Made by a program: the position numbers and the translations under genes. The notes below the pieces were generated by a model. It had not been told where the DNA came from. It searched no databases and was given only the letters and a program-made list of their open reading frames with translations. This document shows, in pieces, positions 47,201 to 56,463 of a stretch of DNA of 64,000 nucleotides; the stretch's first letter is position 1; each line of letters opens with the position of its first letter. The stretch lies in assembly GCA_028583405.1 (NCBI GenBank), contig CM053252.1, positions 35,119,763 through 35,183,762 of the forward strand. The letters are read 5' to 3'. The stretch is from Pogonophryne albipinna (taxonomy: Eukaryota > Chordata > Actinopteri > Perciformes > Artedidraconidae).

Positions 47201-48402
47201 CAAAGCTTTTGCCAAGTGATTATCAGCAACATCCTCTAGGTCTTGTGAATTGATTATGAAATTCCTCAAAGTGTCCTTCTTAAACTGATATTTATAGGGA
47301 TATTTATTCCCTCCAGTTGAGGATTGACCATGACCACTGAGGATTGACTATGACCACTGCAGTGAGCAGTCCTTGACACTACGTCTGGTGTCCAAACTGG
47401 CAGCGTCCCTTACATCTCTTAAACTGGGTGGGGAACTTGAAATACCCAGCTATCTGAAGAAGGAACGCTTCCAATTGTTTCAGTGTGTTGAAGGTGGAAA
47501 AACACTGGATGTGTCAAGTTGTATGATTCTTTTAAGAATATTTTTAATAAAGAAAATTAACTCTAAATTATCTTCGGGGTGAACCAATTCAAAGATCCTC
47601 TGTGCCTTAGGGTAATTGCCAAAATGCTTGTGCAGGAAAGCTAGACTGGGGTGAGCCATGCATAAATTATTCTGAATGTGTTAGAGTTAGGATTAGGGCT
47701 AGGGTTTGGTGCACTTCTTAAACAAATGTTTAGCCCACAAACACCAGCTCAGATTTGTTTTCTCTCTCCAAAAGATGCACTCTGACAATAAGATTTGCCC
47801 CAGGGACTCTTAAGCGGGTTCATCCAGACCTATGTGAGCTGCACATTTTGTACACACTGCACATAACAGTACTTGTTCATTGGAAATGGATCAAATGACT
47901 GTGTGTAATGAAAAAAGTCAAATAAATGATGAATCACCAAATGTTCAAAAGATTGTTGTCAAATATAGGTTTTGAAAAAAAGCTTTTCCTGGCTGTACTG
48001 TTTTGCCCCAATCCCCCTTTTAGCCCTACTTTCAAATTATGTGTGTATTATTCTTAAAGTCTTGTATTTGTGCAGTCACCATCTGACTGCAACTGAAGTT
48101 GACTGAGAAGCTATAAATGTGCAGTATGTTTCTCCATGCATAACTGTTGCTGTGCACACAGACAATCATTTGTTAGAAAAGTCAGTCACATGTTTTCTGC
48201 CACCCAAATAACACACAGTGCAGCGTAGCACTCTATCAAAAAACAACCCAATAAAAACAAAAACCTTTTTCTTACCGGTCACAATCACAGTTTTCCCAAC
48301 CAGCCTTGCTTTACTGGTGCACTGTTTTCCCTTCACCACAATATGACGAAAAAGGTAGGCGATTCCTACAACAGCACCCACGAGCAGCAGAAAGGTAGAC
48401 AT
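37299..48402 (-). CDS. dhrs13-like: DHRS13-like short-chain dehydrogenase, gene B (5 exons)
   Basis: Exons 48402-48276, 40580-40462, 40180-40057, 39950-39624 and 37558-37299 give 957 nt, 318 codons plus stop, with consistent phases (1,0,1,1) and GT-AG junctions. Features: hydrophobic N-terminal anchor ([18 protein letters not shown]), TGSNTGIGK cofactor loop, [33 protein letters not shown] catalytic Tyr/Lys, and [19 protein letters not shown] near the C-terminus. The active-site Ser pair is intact, unlike gene A. Intron 1 (7.7 kb) contains a Gmr1-like element; intron 4 contains a P-like element. A duplicated exon 1 lies 1.35 kb upstream. The substrate cannot be deduced from sequence; retinoid or lipid aldehydes are a family-based guess. 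Confidence 0.88.
37674..39192. mobile_element. P-superfamily-like element with long inverted repeats
   Basis: The element (37682-39184, 1503 bp) has ends CAACCCTGTCTCCTAAAAAT and its complement, with terminal inverted repeats of roughly 200 bp built from acgtatttt/ctcccacgtta motifs. It is flanked by an 8-bp duplication ATTTATCC (37674-37681, 39185-39192). The interior encodes a THAP-domain fragment on the minus strand. An 8-bp duplication with a THAP domain points to the P superfamily; hAT also makes 8-bp duplications but does not carry THAP. Confidence 0.75.
38700..38846 (-). pseudogene. THAP-domain fragment of a P-like transposase
   Basis: The frame from the internal Met at about 38834 reads [20 protein letters not shown], then [16 protein letters not shown], and stops. 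This is the start of a THAP finger: MP-x-x-C, second Cys with following Asn, a Leu-Pro in place of Phe-Pro, and an Arg-rich stretch to the conserved Trp. The downstream Cys-x-x-His half and the transposase core are missing. Confidence 0.7.
39624..39950 (-). CDS. dhrs13-like: gene B exon 4 (catalytic exon)
   Basis: 327 nt from acceptor TTTCAG to donor GTCAGT. Encodes [34 protein letters not shown] and [20 protein letters not shown], ending at SLHPG. All classical catalytic residues (Ser, Tyr, Lys) are visible. Confidence 0.93.
40057..40180 (-). CDS. dhrs13-like: gene B exon 3
   Basis: 124 nt from acceptor CTCCCAG to donor GTTAGA. Encodes [20 protein letters not shown] and [11 protein letters not shown]. 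Confidence 0.92.
40462..40580 (-). CDS. dhrs13-like: gene B exon 2
   Basis: 119 nt from acceptor CTCCAG to donor GTGAGC. Encodes [20 protein letters not shown] and [19 protein letters not shown]. It completes the first Gly codon of the TGxxxGxG loop begun in exon 1, so the choice of exon 1 copy decides that residue. Confidence 0.92.
40802..41089 (-). repeat. 3' LTR of minus Gmr1-like element (288 bp)
   Basis: Reads TGTGACGACC ... GCCATGACA on the minus strand; contains (GT)7. Confidence 0.95.
41090..41100 (-). other. polypurine tract
   Basis: AAGGGGGGGGG on the minus strand directly before the TG of the 3' LTR. Confidence 0.85.
41186..41220. repeat. (AT)n microsatellite
   Basis: About 17 AT units within the 3' untranslated part of the LTR element, next to an A-rich stretch. 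Confidence 0.9.
41408..43891 (-). CDS. pol: integrase core, RT and RNase H (minus element)
   Basis: In the same frame as the upstream gag part but after an in-frame TAG. It opens with the CHVCQ half of the integrase zinc finger. Counting from the Val of that VCQ: the integrase core has Asp33, Asp92 and Glu128 (a D,D35E spacing); a GPY-type module spans about 259-301; the RT catalytic box YLDD is at 553-556; and RNase H follows with Asp702 ([13 protein letters not shown]), IEKEAL and TDHNPL, ending DALSRAPWH. No frameshift is seen over about 820 codons. Expected as part of one gag-pol polyprotein; with the TAG it is cut off unless read through. Confidence 0.93.
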   Translation of the reverse strand, partial: YIRTCHVCQLTGKPNQQVKPAPLQPIQVVSEPFTHLIVDCVGPLPCSRSGCKYLLTVMCQTTRYPAAYPLRSITTKAVVKALSQFISIFGIPKVIQSDQGSNFSSHMFGQVLKLLKIKKNQSTAYHAQSQGALERFHQTLKSLLRAYCTELDGDWEEGLPWLMLAAREAVHEGTGFSPNELVFGHAVRGPLAVLKEGCVDTEPPQSLVDYVNGFRHRLVVALSMAQEKLSVSQRKMKKLYDRGSVRREFNPGDQVLSLMPIVGSPFQAKYSGPYTVIERRSDLNYVVATPERRKTKRLCHINLLKPYHRREVNTDTERTKDRVHPAVAVTSLGLMHEGDRVPEPDDSLLCGRLRNSESLGNLDGLFSHLPESRREELSVLVHKYLCLFGDTPSQTDWAEHDIDVGDARPIKQHFYRMPPVKRKCLDAEINYMLENNIAVPSASSWASPCILVPKQDGTPRFCTDLRKVNAVTKSDSFPLPRMDDCIDQVGSARYVSKFDLLKGYWQVPLSKRAQEISAFITPAGLYSYKVMPFGLKNAPATFQRLMNSVVSGLEGCTVYLDDLVICSDTWSSHVQRIELLFERLAEAHLTINLAKCAFAKATVTYLGHVVGQGCVAPVLAKVRAISEYPQPTTKKELQRFLGMVGYYRRFCEHFSTTVFHLTELLRGKVRYTWSVDCQRAFDNVKSLLCSSPVLAAPCFDRPFSLEVDASQVGAGAVLLQGDNEGVVRPVSFFSKKLNCYQKNYSVIEKEALSLIWALQHFNVYVGAGGPIVVYTDHNPLTFLHSMKCPNQRLTRWSLFLQAYNLDVRHIRGSDNVTADALSRAPWH
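43892..45991 (-). CDS. gag-protease and integrase N-finger (minus element)
   Basis: Starts [16 protein letters not shown]. Residues 80-145 are highly charged and probably coiled coil. A capsid-like region around 195-330 includes [16 protein letters not shown] and [19 protein letters not shown] knuckle ([14 protein letters not shown]) is at 369-382 and the protease motif [11 protein letters not shown] at 449-459. The His-His half of the integrase zinc finger is near 670-675. The frame ends at TAG (43892-43894) between the His pair and the Cys pair; the related plus-strand element has a His codon there. No other lesion was found, so this copy is one nonsense change from a full-length frame. Confidence 0.93.
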   Translation of the reverse strand: MAEVEAFIKAPSQESLGTFSREQLLLIAEHFSVCIVGDKRAKESIRDSIVSTLRDTGVFAAKEEGVLVKPFVQASALSFEQQKEMLLLQHERDREHDKMKWEHDKVKYELGFEKEIAVERMRQETEKAKIELEGHRLSILRDGALSGEGLGEQVPRSPHRFDINNLRLLPHFNESDPDTFFLLFERVARARDWPDADCALMLQCVLTGRAQSAYSSLCLEDSSSCSKIKSAVLRAYELVPEAYRQRFRSFEQKRDQTYVEMSRDLSVHFKRWLTALEITSFDYLCELMILEQFKNILPDRIATYVTEHRVTSAAQAAVAADELVLLHKSRFGGRSGALTVCDGNGRDVGMDPGKLSLEKSDVDKRNDTCNYCREKGHWKGECPVLRAKSKGGGFFVKPIALAAPVKNCCVADVLTAHLCGSDVLASYAPFIRDGSVSLVGSDVRVPVKILRDTGAFDSFIVDSVLPLSEESDTGDTVLSRGMGLKVPPVPVHRMYIDCDLVKGEVAIGVRPALPIEGIHFILGNGLAGSRVWTDVSPAVSVTGGLVEAGSEESSAVGLDVTSSCVITRAMAKTDHDWSPDGKSGEAVEVPSLSEFSVLLAHNEVLDEQRQDSSLKEIFDRVVPVAELENASSGCLLFRKWVPVADGGGVKNVFQLVVPTKFRPLVLKVAHDEWGHFGVRKTYLNILKHYFWPRLKRDVS
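46650..46662 (-). other. primer-binding site, tRNA-Pro type
   Basis: TGGGGGCTCGTCC lies 2 nt inside the 5' LTR end and matches 13 nt complementary to the 3' end of tRNA-Pro; the match then stops. Confidence 0.8.
46665..46960 (-). repeat. 5' LTR of minus Gmr1-like element (296 bp)
   Basis: Identical by eye to the 3' LTR apart from (GT)11 instead of (GT)7. Confidence 0.95.
46965..48152. other. remaining intron 1 of gene B
   Basis: No coding feature recognised. Contains a short segment resembling about 30185-30240. Confidence 0.4.
48276..48402 (-). CDS. dhrs13-like: gene B exon 1, proximal copy (likely used)
   Basis: 127 nt from ATG (48402) to donor GTAAGA. Encodes [18 protein letters not shown] (membrane anchor) and [10 protein letters not shown] with intact first Gly. 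The upstream segment 48403-48629 before the hAT is its probable core promoter region; no TATA box was identified. Confidence 0.9.
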
Positions 48403-48629
48403 TGTGAAAGCCTCGCTTGCTCACATCAGATTGGCTGCACTGAGAAAGTCCAAGCTAATTTGTGCATTGGGACAAGCCCAGTTATGCAAACTCTCCCACT
48501 TCCTGTTTGGCGGTGACACTGACATTAGGGCTAGGGTTATGTAACTGCATAATGAGTTTGAGCAAGTAAGGAATTTTAAGGAAAGGTCCAAGAGAAATCT
48601 AATTATACAGTTCATATTTGAGTTACAAT

Positions 48630-49500
48630 CAGTGGCGGCCGGCCCATAGGGGCGCTAGGGGCGCCGCCCCACCTCTTCCCACATACAAAAAATAAATAAA
48701 AAAAATGTTTTGTTTTTTTGTTTTTTTAATGAACAAGGTAAATATCATACAATTGGTATCAGTAAAATGTATAATCTACAATAAAATCTCGTTTAAAATT
48801 GTGTTACGATGTCTAAAGTTACTGATAAGTCACATGTTTCCTGCCTGGCCTTGCCATGGCATTAGTTTATCATTACCGGGCGCCGTGCAAGGAGCCCCCG
48901 AGCCAAACAGCAGCAACCAGCACGTTGCAAAAGTCTCAATAGTAAACTGTGCCACCGAAACATAATTTCAGCCAATCAGAGCCGTCAAATATTTTGGTCA
49001 CGAGGGCGCTCACGTTGGCGCCCACGTTGCTTACGTGCGTTGAAGTGAGTTGTTTTTTAGACTCGTGAGTGACCAAGGTGACGCAGTAGTTGGATGAGAA
49101 TGGCTTCGTGTGCAGGTAGAGTCGCCAGACCTCGGTCCCCGCCCAATTCCGTTCAAGAGCTAATCTCCAATCCTTTCGAAAGGAGAAGTTTGGGAGATAA
49201 ACTGTTGCTTAAAGACCTTGGACCGGACCAAACCGATTTGTATATATCGCAGCAAGCTCGTGAAAAAGACAAAACGTATCAACGAGGCTTCTCACGTAGC
49301 TGGTACACCAGAAAGGCATGGCTAGCTGGATGCAAACAGGTAAATGCTGTCTTTTGTTTCCCATGCTTGCTCTTCAAACAGCCGGGGACAGATACGATCT
49401 GTTCAGAAACTAGACAAAAGTTAAACAAGTACAAACCACAGACTGTCTGTGTCATGGAGAATACAGTCGCTGGTTTATTTATGTCTGTATAGGCCATTGT
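48630..49500 (+). mobile_element. truncated hAT copy (TTF type) within the duplication
   Basis: Begins CAGTGGCGGCCGG as the 5' end of the element at 10676 does and stops at the duplication junction. Includes a TTF-finger frame 49094-49492 ([32 protein letters not shown]). The right terminus is missing. Confidence 0.85.
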
Positions 49501-49623
49501 TGCACACAGACAATCATTTGTTAGAAAAGTCAGTCACATGTCTTCTGCCACCCAAATAACACACAGTGCAGCGTAGCACTCTATCAAAAAACAACCCAAT
49601 AAAAACAAAAACCTTTTTCTTAC

Positions 49624-49750
49624 TGGTCACAATCACAGTTTTCCCAACCAGCCTTGCTTTACTGGTGCACTGCTTTCCCTTCACCACAATATGACGAAAA
49701 AGGTAGGCGATTCCTACAACAGCACCCACGAGCAGCAGAAAGGTAGACAT
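49624..49750 (-). pseudogene. distal duplicate of gene B exon 1
   Basis: Same length and start as the proximal exon, with the same encoded anchor. The last exon base is A instead of G. Joined to exon 2 this changes the first Gly of the TGxxxGxG loop to Ser, and it removes the consensus G before the GTAAG donor. It is either a pseudo-exon or an alternative first exon giving a cofactor-loop variant. Confidence 0.8.
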
Positions 49751-50384
49751 TGTGAAAGCCTCGCTTGCTCACATCAGACTGGCTGCACTGAGAAAGTCCA
49801 AGCTAATTTGTGCATTGGGACAAGCCCAGTTATGCAAACTCTCCCACTTCCTGTTTGGCGGTGACAGTGACATTAGGGCTAGGGTTATGTAACTGCATAA
49901 TGAGTTTGAGCAAGTAAGGAATTTTAAGGAAAGGTCCAAGAGAAATCTAATTATACAGTTCATATTTGAGTTACAATCAGTGGCGGCCGGCCCATAGGGG
50001 CGCTAGGGGCGCCGCCCCACCTCTTCCCACATACAAAAAAATAATAAAAAAAATGTTTTTTATTTTTTTTTATTTTTAATGAACAAGGTAAATATCATAC
50101 AATTGGTATCAGTAAAATGTATAATCTACAATAAAATCTCGTTTAAAATTGTGTTACGATGTCTAAAGTTACTGATAAGTCACATGTTTGCTGCCTGGCC
50201 TTGCCATGGCATTAGTTTATCATTACCGGGCGCCGTGCAAGGAGCCCCCGAGCCAAACAGCAGCAACCAGCACATTGCAAAAGTCTCAATAGTAAACTGT
50301 GCCGCCGAAACATAATTTCAGCCAATCAGAGCCGTCAAATATTTTGGTCACGAGGGCGCTCACGTTGGCGCCCACGTTGCTTAC

Positions 50385-51155
50385 TAAAGCAAACAGATAT
50401 TGTTCTAAACTGTATTAAAGTAAACAGGTATTATCTTGAACTGTATTGAAGTGAACATGTATTATTTGGGACTGTTTTAAAGTAATCCTATATATATAAC
50501 CCTTTTCACTTACACTCAATGACCCAGATACCCTGACACACACACACTTACACCTCCTGTCTCCAGCACACACACATACACTCACTGACCCAGATATCAG
50601 CACACACACACACATACACTTTCCCCCCCACCAGCACATGCACATGTTCTTATTCAAGGTTCTTCCTGGGGCCAGTATAATCTCAAGCACCAATATATCT
50701 GTGTACAATGTTTGATTGTTTTGGGAAAGAATAGTTTGTGTGAAATCTTCCCTGGGAAAGTAAAGGAGTGAAGTTAGGTGGAAGATAAAAAGTGATTCTG
50801 ACCTTGACTAGTTCCGAGGCTCTCACGCTTCACTTAGGAGTAAAATGGGATGGAAGAGCCGACCCACATCTCCGCCCCAAAAATGTCCATATATACTGTT
50901 GTTTATTCATGCAAAATGCCCCCCTTGTTTCTGACTGGCTGGTCCCGATACCTGTATCGCACAGCAGTAGAGCTGGGAGTCCAGAGTACTCTGTAATTTG
51001 TATTGGTGTTTTTTACCATTAAAATCAGATTATTGTTATAACTTTTATGCCGGTGTTTTGAACTCCTTCTCTTATTAAATCTGACCAGGCTCATCTAACG
51101 GACGGCGCGGAGCAGAGGTGGGCTTTAAGCCACCACTATTGTGTCTGTTTCAACA
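50385..51155 (+). repeat. 5' LTR of the retrovirus-like element (771 bp)
   Basis: Contains TATATATAA at 50491-50499, a (CA)-rich stretch, and a second ATATATA motif at about 50889. Ends TGTTTCAACA. Promoter position is inferred only. Confidence 0.88.
50491..50499 (+). promoter_or_regulatory. candidate TATA box in LTR
   Basis: TATATATAA, about 107 bp into the LTR; the same box is at 57460-57468 in the 3' LTR. Confidence 0.45.
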
Positions 51156-51158
51156 AGT

Positions 51159-51178
51159 TGGTGACCTCCCGACGTGAT
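51159..51178 (+). other. primer-binding site, tRNA-Trp-like
   Basis: TGGTGACCTCCCGACGTGAT begins 3 nt after the LTR. It matches the tRNA-Trp 3'-end complement with a 2-nt insertion. Confidence 0.6.
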
Positions 51179-51399
51179 GAGTGCTGGTCTCTAGAAGGAC
51201 CACCGACAGCCAGCGGACAAATTTCTGTCCAGGGAAGGACACCCGGGACACCGTTGACAACTAAACCAGGACGTCCTACATGATACAAAGGTAAAACAGA
51301 TACCTGTTGTTTACCAAAATCTGTGATTTGGCTTTGCTACAAAATTTTAGAGTTGTCAGCGACGTTCTCAGTGTTCTTAGTCACGGTAAAAAATACAAT

Positions 51400-51660
51400 A
51401 CTTAAGAAAGTGTTTGTATAAGAGTCAGGTGGACATTCCTGACCTATAGGGCACTAAGTGTGTATAAGAGTTCGGTAGGACATTCCGGACCTATAGGGCA
51501 CTAAGGGTGTGTAAGAGTCTGGTATTGCATTCCAGTCCTTAGCTCACTAAAGTAAAGTCGGTGCTCAGAGTCCGGTAGGACATTCCGGACCGGGCATCGA
51601 GTTATATTTAAGAAAGTGTTTGTAGAGTCAAGTAGAGCATTCTTGACCTAGAAAAGTGAA
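51400..51660 (+). repeat. leader repeat array with five small hairpins
   Basis: Five tandem, diverged units each contain a 6-bp stem and an 8-9-nt loop ending CATT: 51424-51443, 51470-51490, 51517-51537, 51570-51590 and 51627-51647. Stems are GTCAGG/CCTGAC, GTTCGG/CCGGAC (one G-U), GTCTGG/CCAGTC (one mismatch), GTCCGG/CCGGAC and GTCAAG/CTTGAC. The first and last units are preceded by the shared block aagaaagtgtttgta. Confidence 0.85.
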
Positions 51661-54600
51661 CCAGTGAGGTCTCCGTGAGGTAGTCTAGTCCTGCACGGCT
51701 GACTCGCTGGGGAAATTCTGTAGACTATAGGCTGACAGAAAGCTGAAGTCGATATTATATGTGGGTATCCAAGAGGAAATACGCAAATTTCAAAATCAAT
51801 TTGGAAGGACCGGATTTCACAAACTCTTGCTGTGTGGTTGATCTGAACAGCTAAACGTGACGATAAAGGATTTTTTTGGCTTGGGTTTAATCTCCATGTG
51901 AGGGTCACATCTCTAAAGAGAGGTGTCGAAGCACCCCCAAAAGCCAGGATTATCTGTTGAAATAATACATCGCACAAAAAAAGCCGGACAGAATGTATAA
52001 GGGAATAAACTCTGTGTCATTTTTTACGTCGAATCTGTGTAATAATTGAGAAAAGAGAGCATAGTGATAGGAGACAGTTTGCAGAGCTGAGAACTTCATC
52101 AGACAGAGGAAGTTCATTCGTGGTCAGCTGCTGCCCTCTGGAGGCGAACAGGGTGTACAACCATATGCTGTGTGCACGTCTGAATTAACAGGACATTCAA
52201 ATAAATAACAATAAGGACATTAAGAGTAACGACAAGATGTGTCCAGTGTATTGATAAATACAAGTGAACACAGACCAACCCAGTCAGATAAAAGATACGA
52301 AGTCAATCATGGAAGAAGTGAAAGATCGAGTGATCTGAAGTTGGAGTGAATACATTGAAAATTAATTCATCAATGTGTGATTTGAGGTGGTAGATATTGA
52401 AATAAATAAGAAACTATAATTTGTGTTTTTAGCCGTTTTTGTGGGACACAGTTACGTCACTTTGTGGTTTTATGAGAGTTTTGAGAACTGATTGGTAGGC
52501 TACCATTGCATTACATTGTGAATTTCATGGTATTTGTCATGAACTAAGGATTGTACTTAATTATATTTCAAGAAAAAATTATATTACATACAGTAACGTT
52601 AAGGGAAAGTAAAAAGTGGTTATGTATGACAGGGGTGCTTATGCCCGCTTCGGTTTTCAATGTCCGCCATCATGTTAAAACCATGGTTAAAACGGAGGAT
52701 TGGTGGCATTTTCAGTTCATTGCTTACTTCCACACGCCTTTTCCCCTCCTTGTCTCTTTCATGACTTTATTTAATGCATTAGAACGATTGTTATCGTAAC
52801 TTTCCGTGTGTCTAGAAGTCAAGCTCACTGTTCACATTACGGAGTATATTTCCGGAACGGCCTTTCAAAATAAAAACCACAGGCCGCTGTTCACCAGAGA
52901 TGCCTTCACAATAAAACAGTAATTAGCTTAACAATATATTTAACTTATATTACGTCGTTAAACATTGATTTTAATTCATTACAGTTTTCAAATACGGCGC
53001 GGATTGAATACAGTTATTTGTGTATTCTGTTACAACCTCACCATGCTTGTAACACAACTTAGATAAACAATTTGAAAATGAATAGAATAACCAAGTAGAT
53101 AAAAGATTAATCTGTGGTTAGGGAAAGTTTCCTTGTTTTGCCTATTAACTTAGAACTGAAATAATAAAGAATAGGCAGACTACTATCATTAGTTTGTTTT
53201 AACATTCACCTGTTTCAGCATTCCTGACCTCAGCCGTTTTATTTTGTAACCCGTTGGGAGAGAGATTTAAATTGAGTTTTTCTCAGTAGCTGAATGGCTG
53301 TGATAACAGCAGCATTGGATAGCTGTGCACCACCTTTTGGGTTCTCTGAATCAGTGTGTTGGTGAAGAGTTGCTCACTGCAAACAGAAGAAGTGTGCAAA
53401 GAACGCATCTCTGAGGAGGTATTGACATTTTGCTTGTGCCTCGTTGTCAAGGCAACAGTGGTGTGAAGAGGTACTGCGGTTTTGGGGGGATTTCTGCTGT
53501 ACAGAGGACAACGTGTGTTTGCCAAGTGATTCCTTCCCTCATCCCAATGCCAGGGAGAGTTTCCTTGGAGGCAACTGACCAGGGCCGGTCCTAGCTTTTT
53601 TGGGGACCCTGCCACTGACTACAGCTGCATCACTGACTGTGCTCATTATGACAAGATCTTGAGACATGCTTGTCTCAGATGGTTCAGACTCTGAAGGAAT
53701 GATGCAATGATTTTACAGCATAATTGTGCAAGAGTTTCCCAGGGGGTGGTGTAGAAACCTTAATGCTTAGTGTTTAGATAAGAGGCTGATTGTTTAAATG
53801 ATGGTCTGGAATACTGAAAAGATTAAAGTTTATTATTCTTGTTTAGCAAACAAGACATCTGATTATTATGTCACACATAATAATCTTGACATAGAAACTA
53901 GCTATGGGTAAAACGTGTGGTTGTTATACCATTGTTATCATGAACAAAAGATAAATAAGGAAATAGTATCTGCTTAAAGATGAACGGATTTCATATCCTA
54001 GAGAGGATTAGTTATTGTGAATACTCCACAAGGTATCTACTAATGTATTTTAAAAGAACCAAATTTAAAGAAATTGAATTGACTTGATAAATAAGTAAAG
54101 ATAAAAAGTTGTGAAAGTGAAATGAGAACCATCCTAAAACACACAGAGGGATAAAGGGGGAGAGTACAGTGTAGAACCATATTCTTCAATATTTTTATCA
54201 TGTTTACAAATTATTCTTTAAGAGTTTTTATTGTGTGAATTTGGTAGTGTTTTAATTTGTTACAGTATTGATCAGTTCAAAGGGAGAGTTTTAGTAACAT
54301 CTCTATAAGATCAGACAAATATTTATTTATATAGGCCATGTTGAAGGGAAAGCTAGTTCTAAACAAAATATAGTATTTCAATTTGAGGTATTGGTTTCAC
54401 CATTGTAGCATATATTACTACAGGAGAACTTTTTCTGGGGAAATAACTGTTGTTTGTCGTTCAAAATGTAGAGTTTAAAATTAAATTAAAATTAAAAACA
54501 GCTAATTTAATATTGAAAAAGCAATATAATTGGGAGTAAACAAATGTGGGGCCTTGGATCACCCATTGTAAAGGTGCATATTATTGACGACCAATAGGGA

Positions 54601-54785
54601 GAATGGGTCACTCAACCCACCCTGCAGTGGTTTTTAAAATCTTAGTTGCAGCTTCACAGGGAGCGCACGGCACCAGATTATGAGTTTAAAAGACAAGCGT
54701 CACCACCTCCTAATGGACATCCATTTAATTGGTAATTGGCTGACATTTAGAGATGTTAAAAAGTAAAAACATACCTACCATAAGT
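51661..54785. other. non-coding interior of the retrovirus-like element
   Basis: AT-rich with short frames only, and no gag-like domain recognised. About 53280-53600 has the most balanced composition, but its 110-codon minus-strand frame resembles no family. Confidence 0.4.
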
Positions 54786-55140
54786 GATAATTCCTAAATT
54801 CAACTACAAACCATTGATGAAATTACTTCTGTTTTTAAATCCTTAATAAAGGAAGGAGTGATTGTTACATGTTCGTACACCCAAGGTTCCACTCACTGTT
54901 AAAGAGGTTAACATTGTTCTTTAAGTGGACCAGAATTGAAGATAAATTAATATGAGTTATGAAATACATGGCAGAACTTTACAGATCCTAATAATGTTTT
55001 GACTCAAGATAATAATTATATGCACAAGTTTCTGAAATAGATCTATTAGACATTTTAATATAGATTAGGTGTTAATAAACTGCAGTAGTAGTACTATACG
55101 GAAGTGACATTTTTGGCTAACACATTTCAGGAAATGTGGG
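54786..55140 (+). pseudogene. decayed reverse transcriptase fragments
   Basis: One frame reads IDEITSVFKSLIKEGVIVTC, like the RT fingers segment that precedes SPxNTP in gamma/epsilon-type retroviruses. Downstream FTDPNNVLTQ resembles the V-x-NP-x-x-x-L-(S/T) block, and TFQEMWETAV resembles the SPT-x-F-xxA block. Stops and frameshifts separate them and no YVDD box is seen. Assignment rests on short motifs. Confidence 0.4.
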
Positions 55141-56463
55141 AAACAGCTGTCTCAATGAAAAGTTAGAGATATCTTGAAAAGTATAGTTGTAATTGTGAAT
55201 TAATTACTGATGGCGCTCCATATATGACAGATTTTTGTAGACAAAGGATATTGGCCTATGCTGAAATATCGAAGTCTCTGCAGAGCACACACATGGCCAA
55301 AAAGACTGAGACCAACTGACCTTTGACCCTGACCGACAGTGTAACTTGAGAAGGCACTGTCAATGACTGACTCTGGGGCGAACCTGACCAAACTTGACTT
55401 TACAACCTGACAGTGTGAATGTGAATGTGAATGAATGCCGGCATGTGATCAGTGTAACTGCATGATTCTAAAACAATAACTAACCAAGCATGTTTTTGGA
55501 CTAACATATTATTACCCGTTTCTAATCCACTTGATGATATTTTACTCCCACAGGAGGTGGCAGTTTGCAGAATGTGAAACTCAAACTAAAACATGAAGAT
55601 TCTGTTTCTTTTAGGACTGAAGGATGGAGAGAAACACTTCATTTCACTGAAGTGTTTACTGTGGAAATGATGGATGTACATTTGGGAAAATGTTTGGTAT
55701 TTTCTTATAATCCATGGTTACACATGAGGTTCATGTGTAAAAAGGGGGAATGTAAAATTCACAATGTACATTTTTCATTTAGGGACTGAAAGGAACCTGC
55801 TGCCCCAACTCGGATGTTCAATCTGACCATTGATTGACAGTTTTAGAATTGACCTGCTCCATATCTGGGGATAAGATACTGTTTGATGAATGTTGACATG
55901 TTTCTAATATTGATTGAGTTATAACAGGTAACTTAGATGCAGAATCAGTGGCCAAGGGGCTACTGTGAGTGATCTTGATAATATCTCAGCACTGACAGGT
56001 AAAAGCAGTATCACCAGGAAATCATTCATTTTGTCAGCATCATGATTTTGGTTGTTTTTGAATCCATAACATTAGTGTGTTTCTTTACCAGAAACATTAG
56101 CAGTTCATATTATATTTAGATTTTAAATAGGATCTCAAGGATTTGATTTAAGAATAAACACAGATGCTTGTCAGAAATTCAGAGCTATTGAAATAGGTTA
56201 TTTAGTTCACCTAGAGATGTTGGAGTTTTGTTTTGTTGCCACAGTCCAAGTATTAAGATTCTGAAGCTGCACTGGCAGACAGGAGGTCTACAATTAATTT
56301 AGAAAACCTGTTCACAGACGGCTGTTGTTTTAAGACACCCCACCAACAGGCTCCAAACAGCTGAGGGCCCAGGAGCCCTGAGCGTAGGCTTGAGGGATTT
56401 GTATCAGATTTCTCCACACAGGTTGGTGACGCCAAAGAGGGACCCAGGAGGCCGACACAGCGG

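Larger units (their letters stand above)
48153..50384. repeat. tandem duplication, unit about 1348 bp
   Basis: Positions 48153-49500 and 49501 onward start alike (tgcacacagacaatcatttg) and stay about 99% identical by eye through exon 1, its 227-bp upstream segment and about 410 bp of the hAT, where the provirus interrupts copy 2 at 50385. The matching hAT sequence resumes at 58129. The junction shares only a few bases (TG), which suggests a microhomology-mediated event. Because copy 2 carries the full hAT and copy 1 a truncated one, the duplication happened after the hAT insertion. Confidence 0.9.

Noticed and set aside
51417..51650. CRISPR-like array (regular repeats with spacers)
   Set aside because: The repeats diverge, the spacers are themselves related, and the sequence is in a eukaryotic LTR-element leader; it fits an RNA hairpin array instead.
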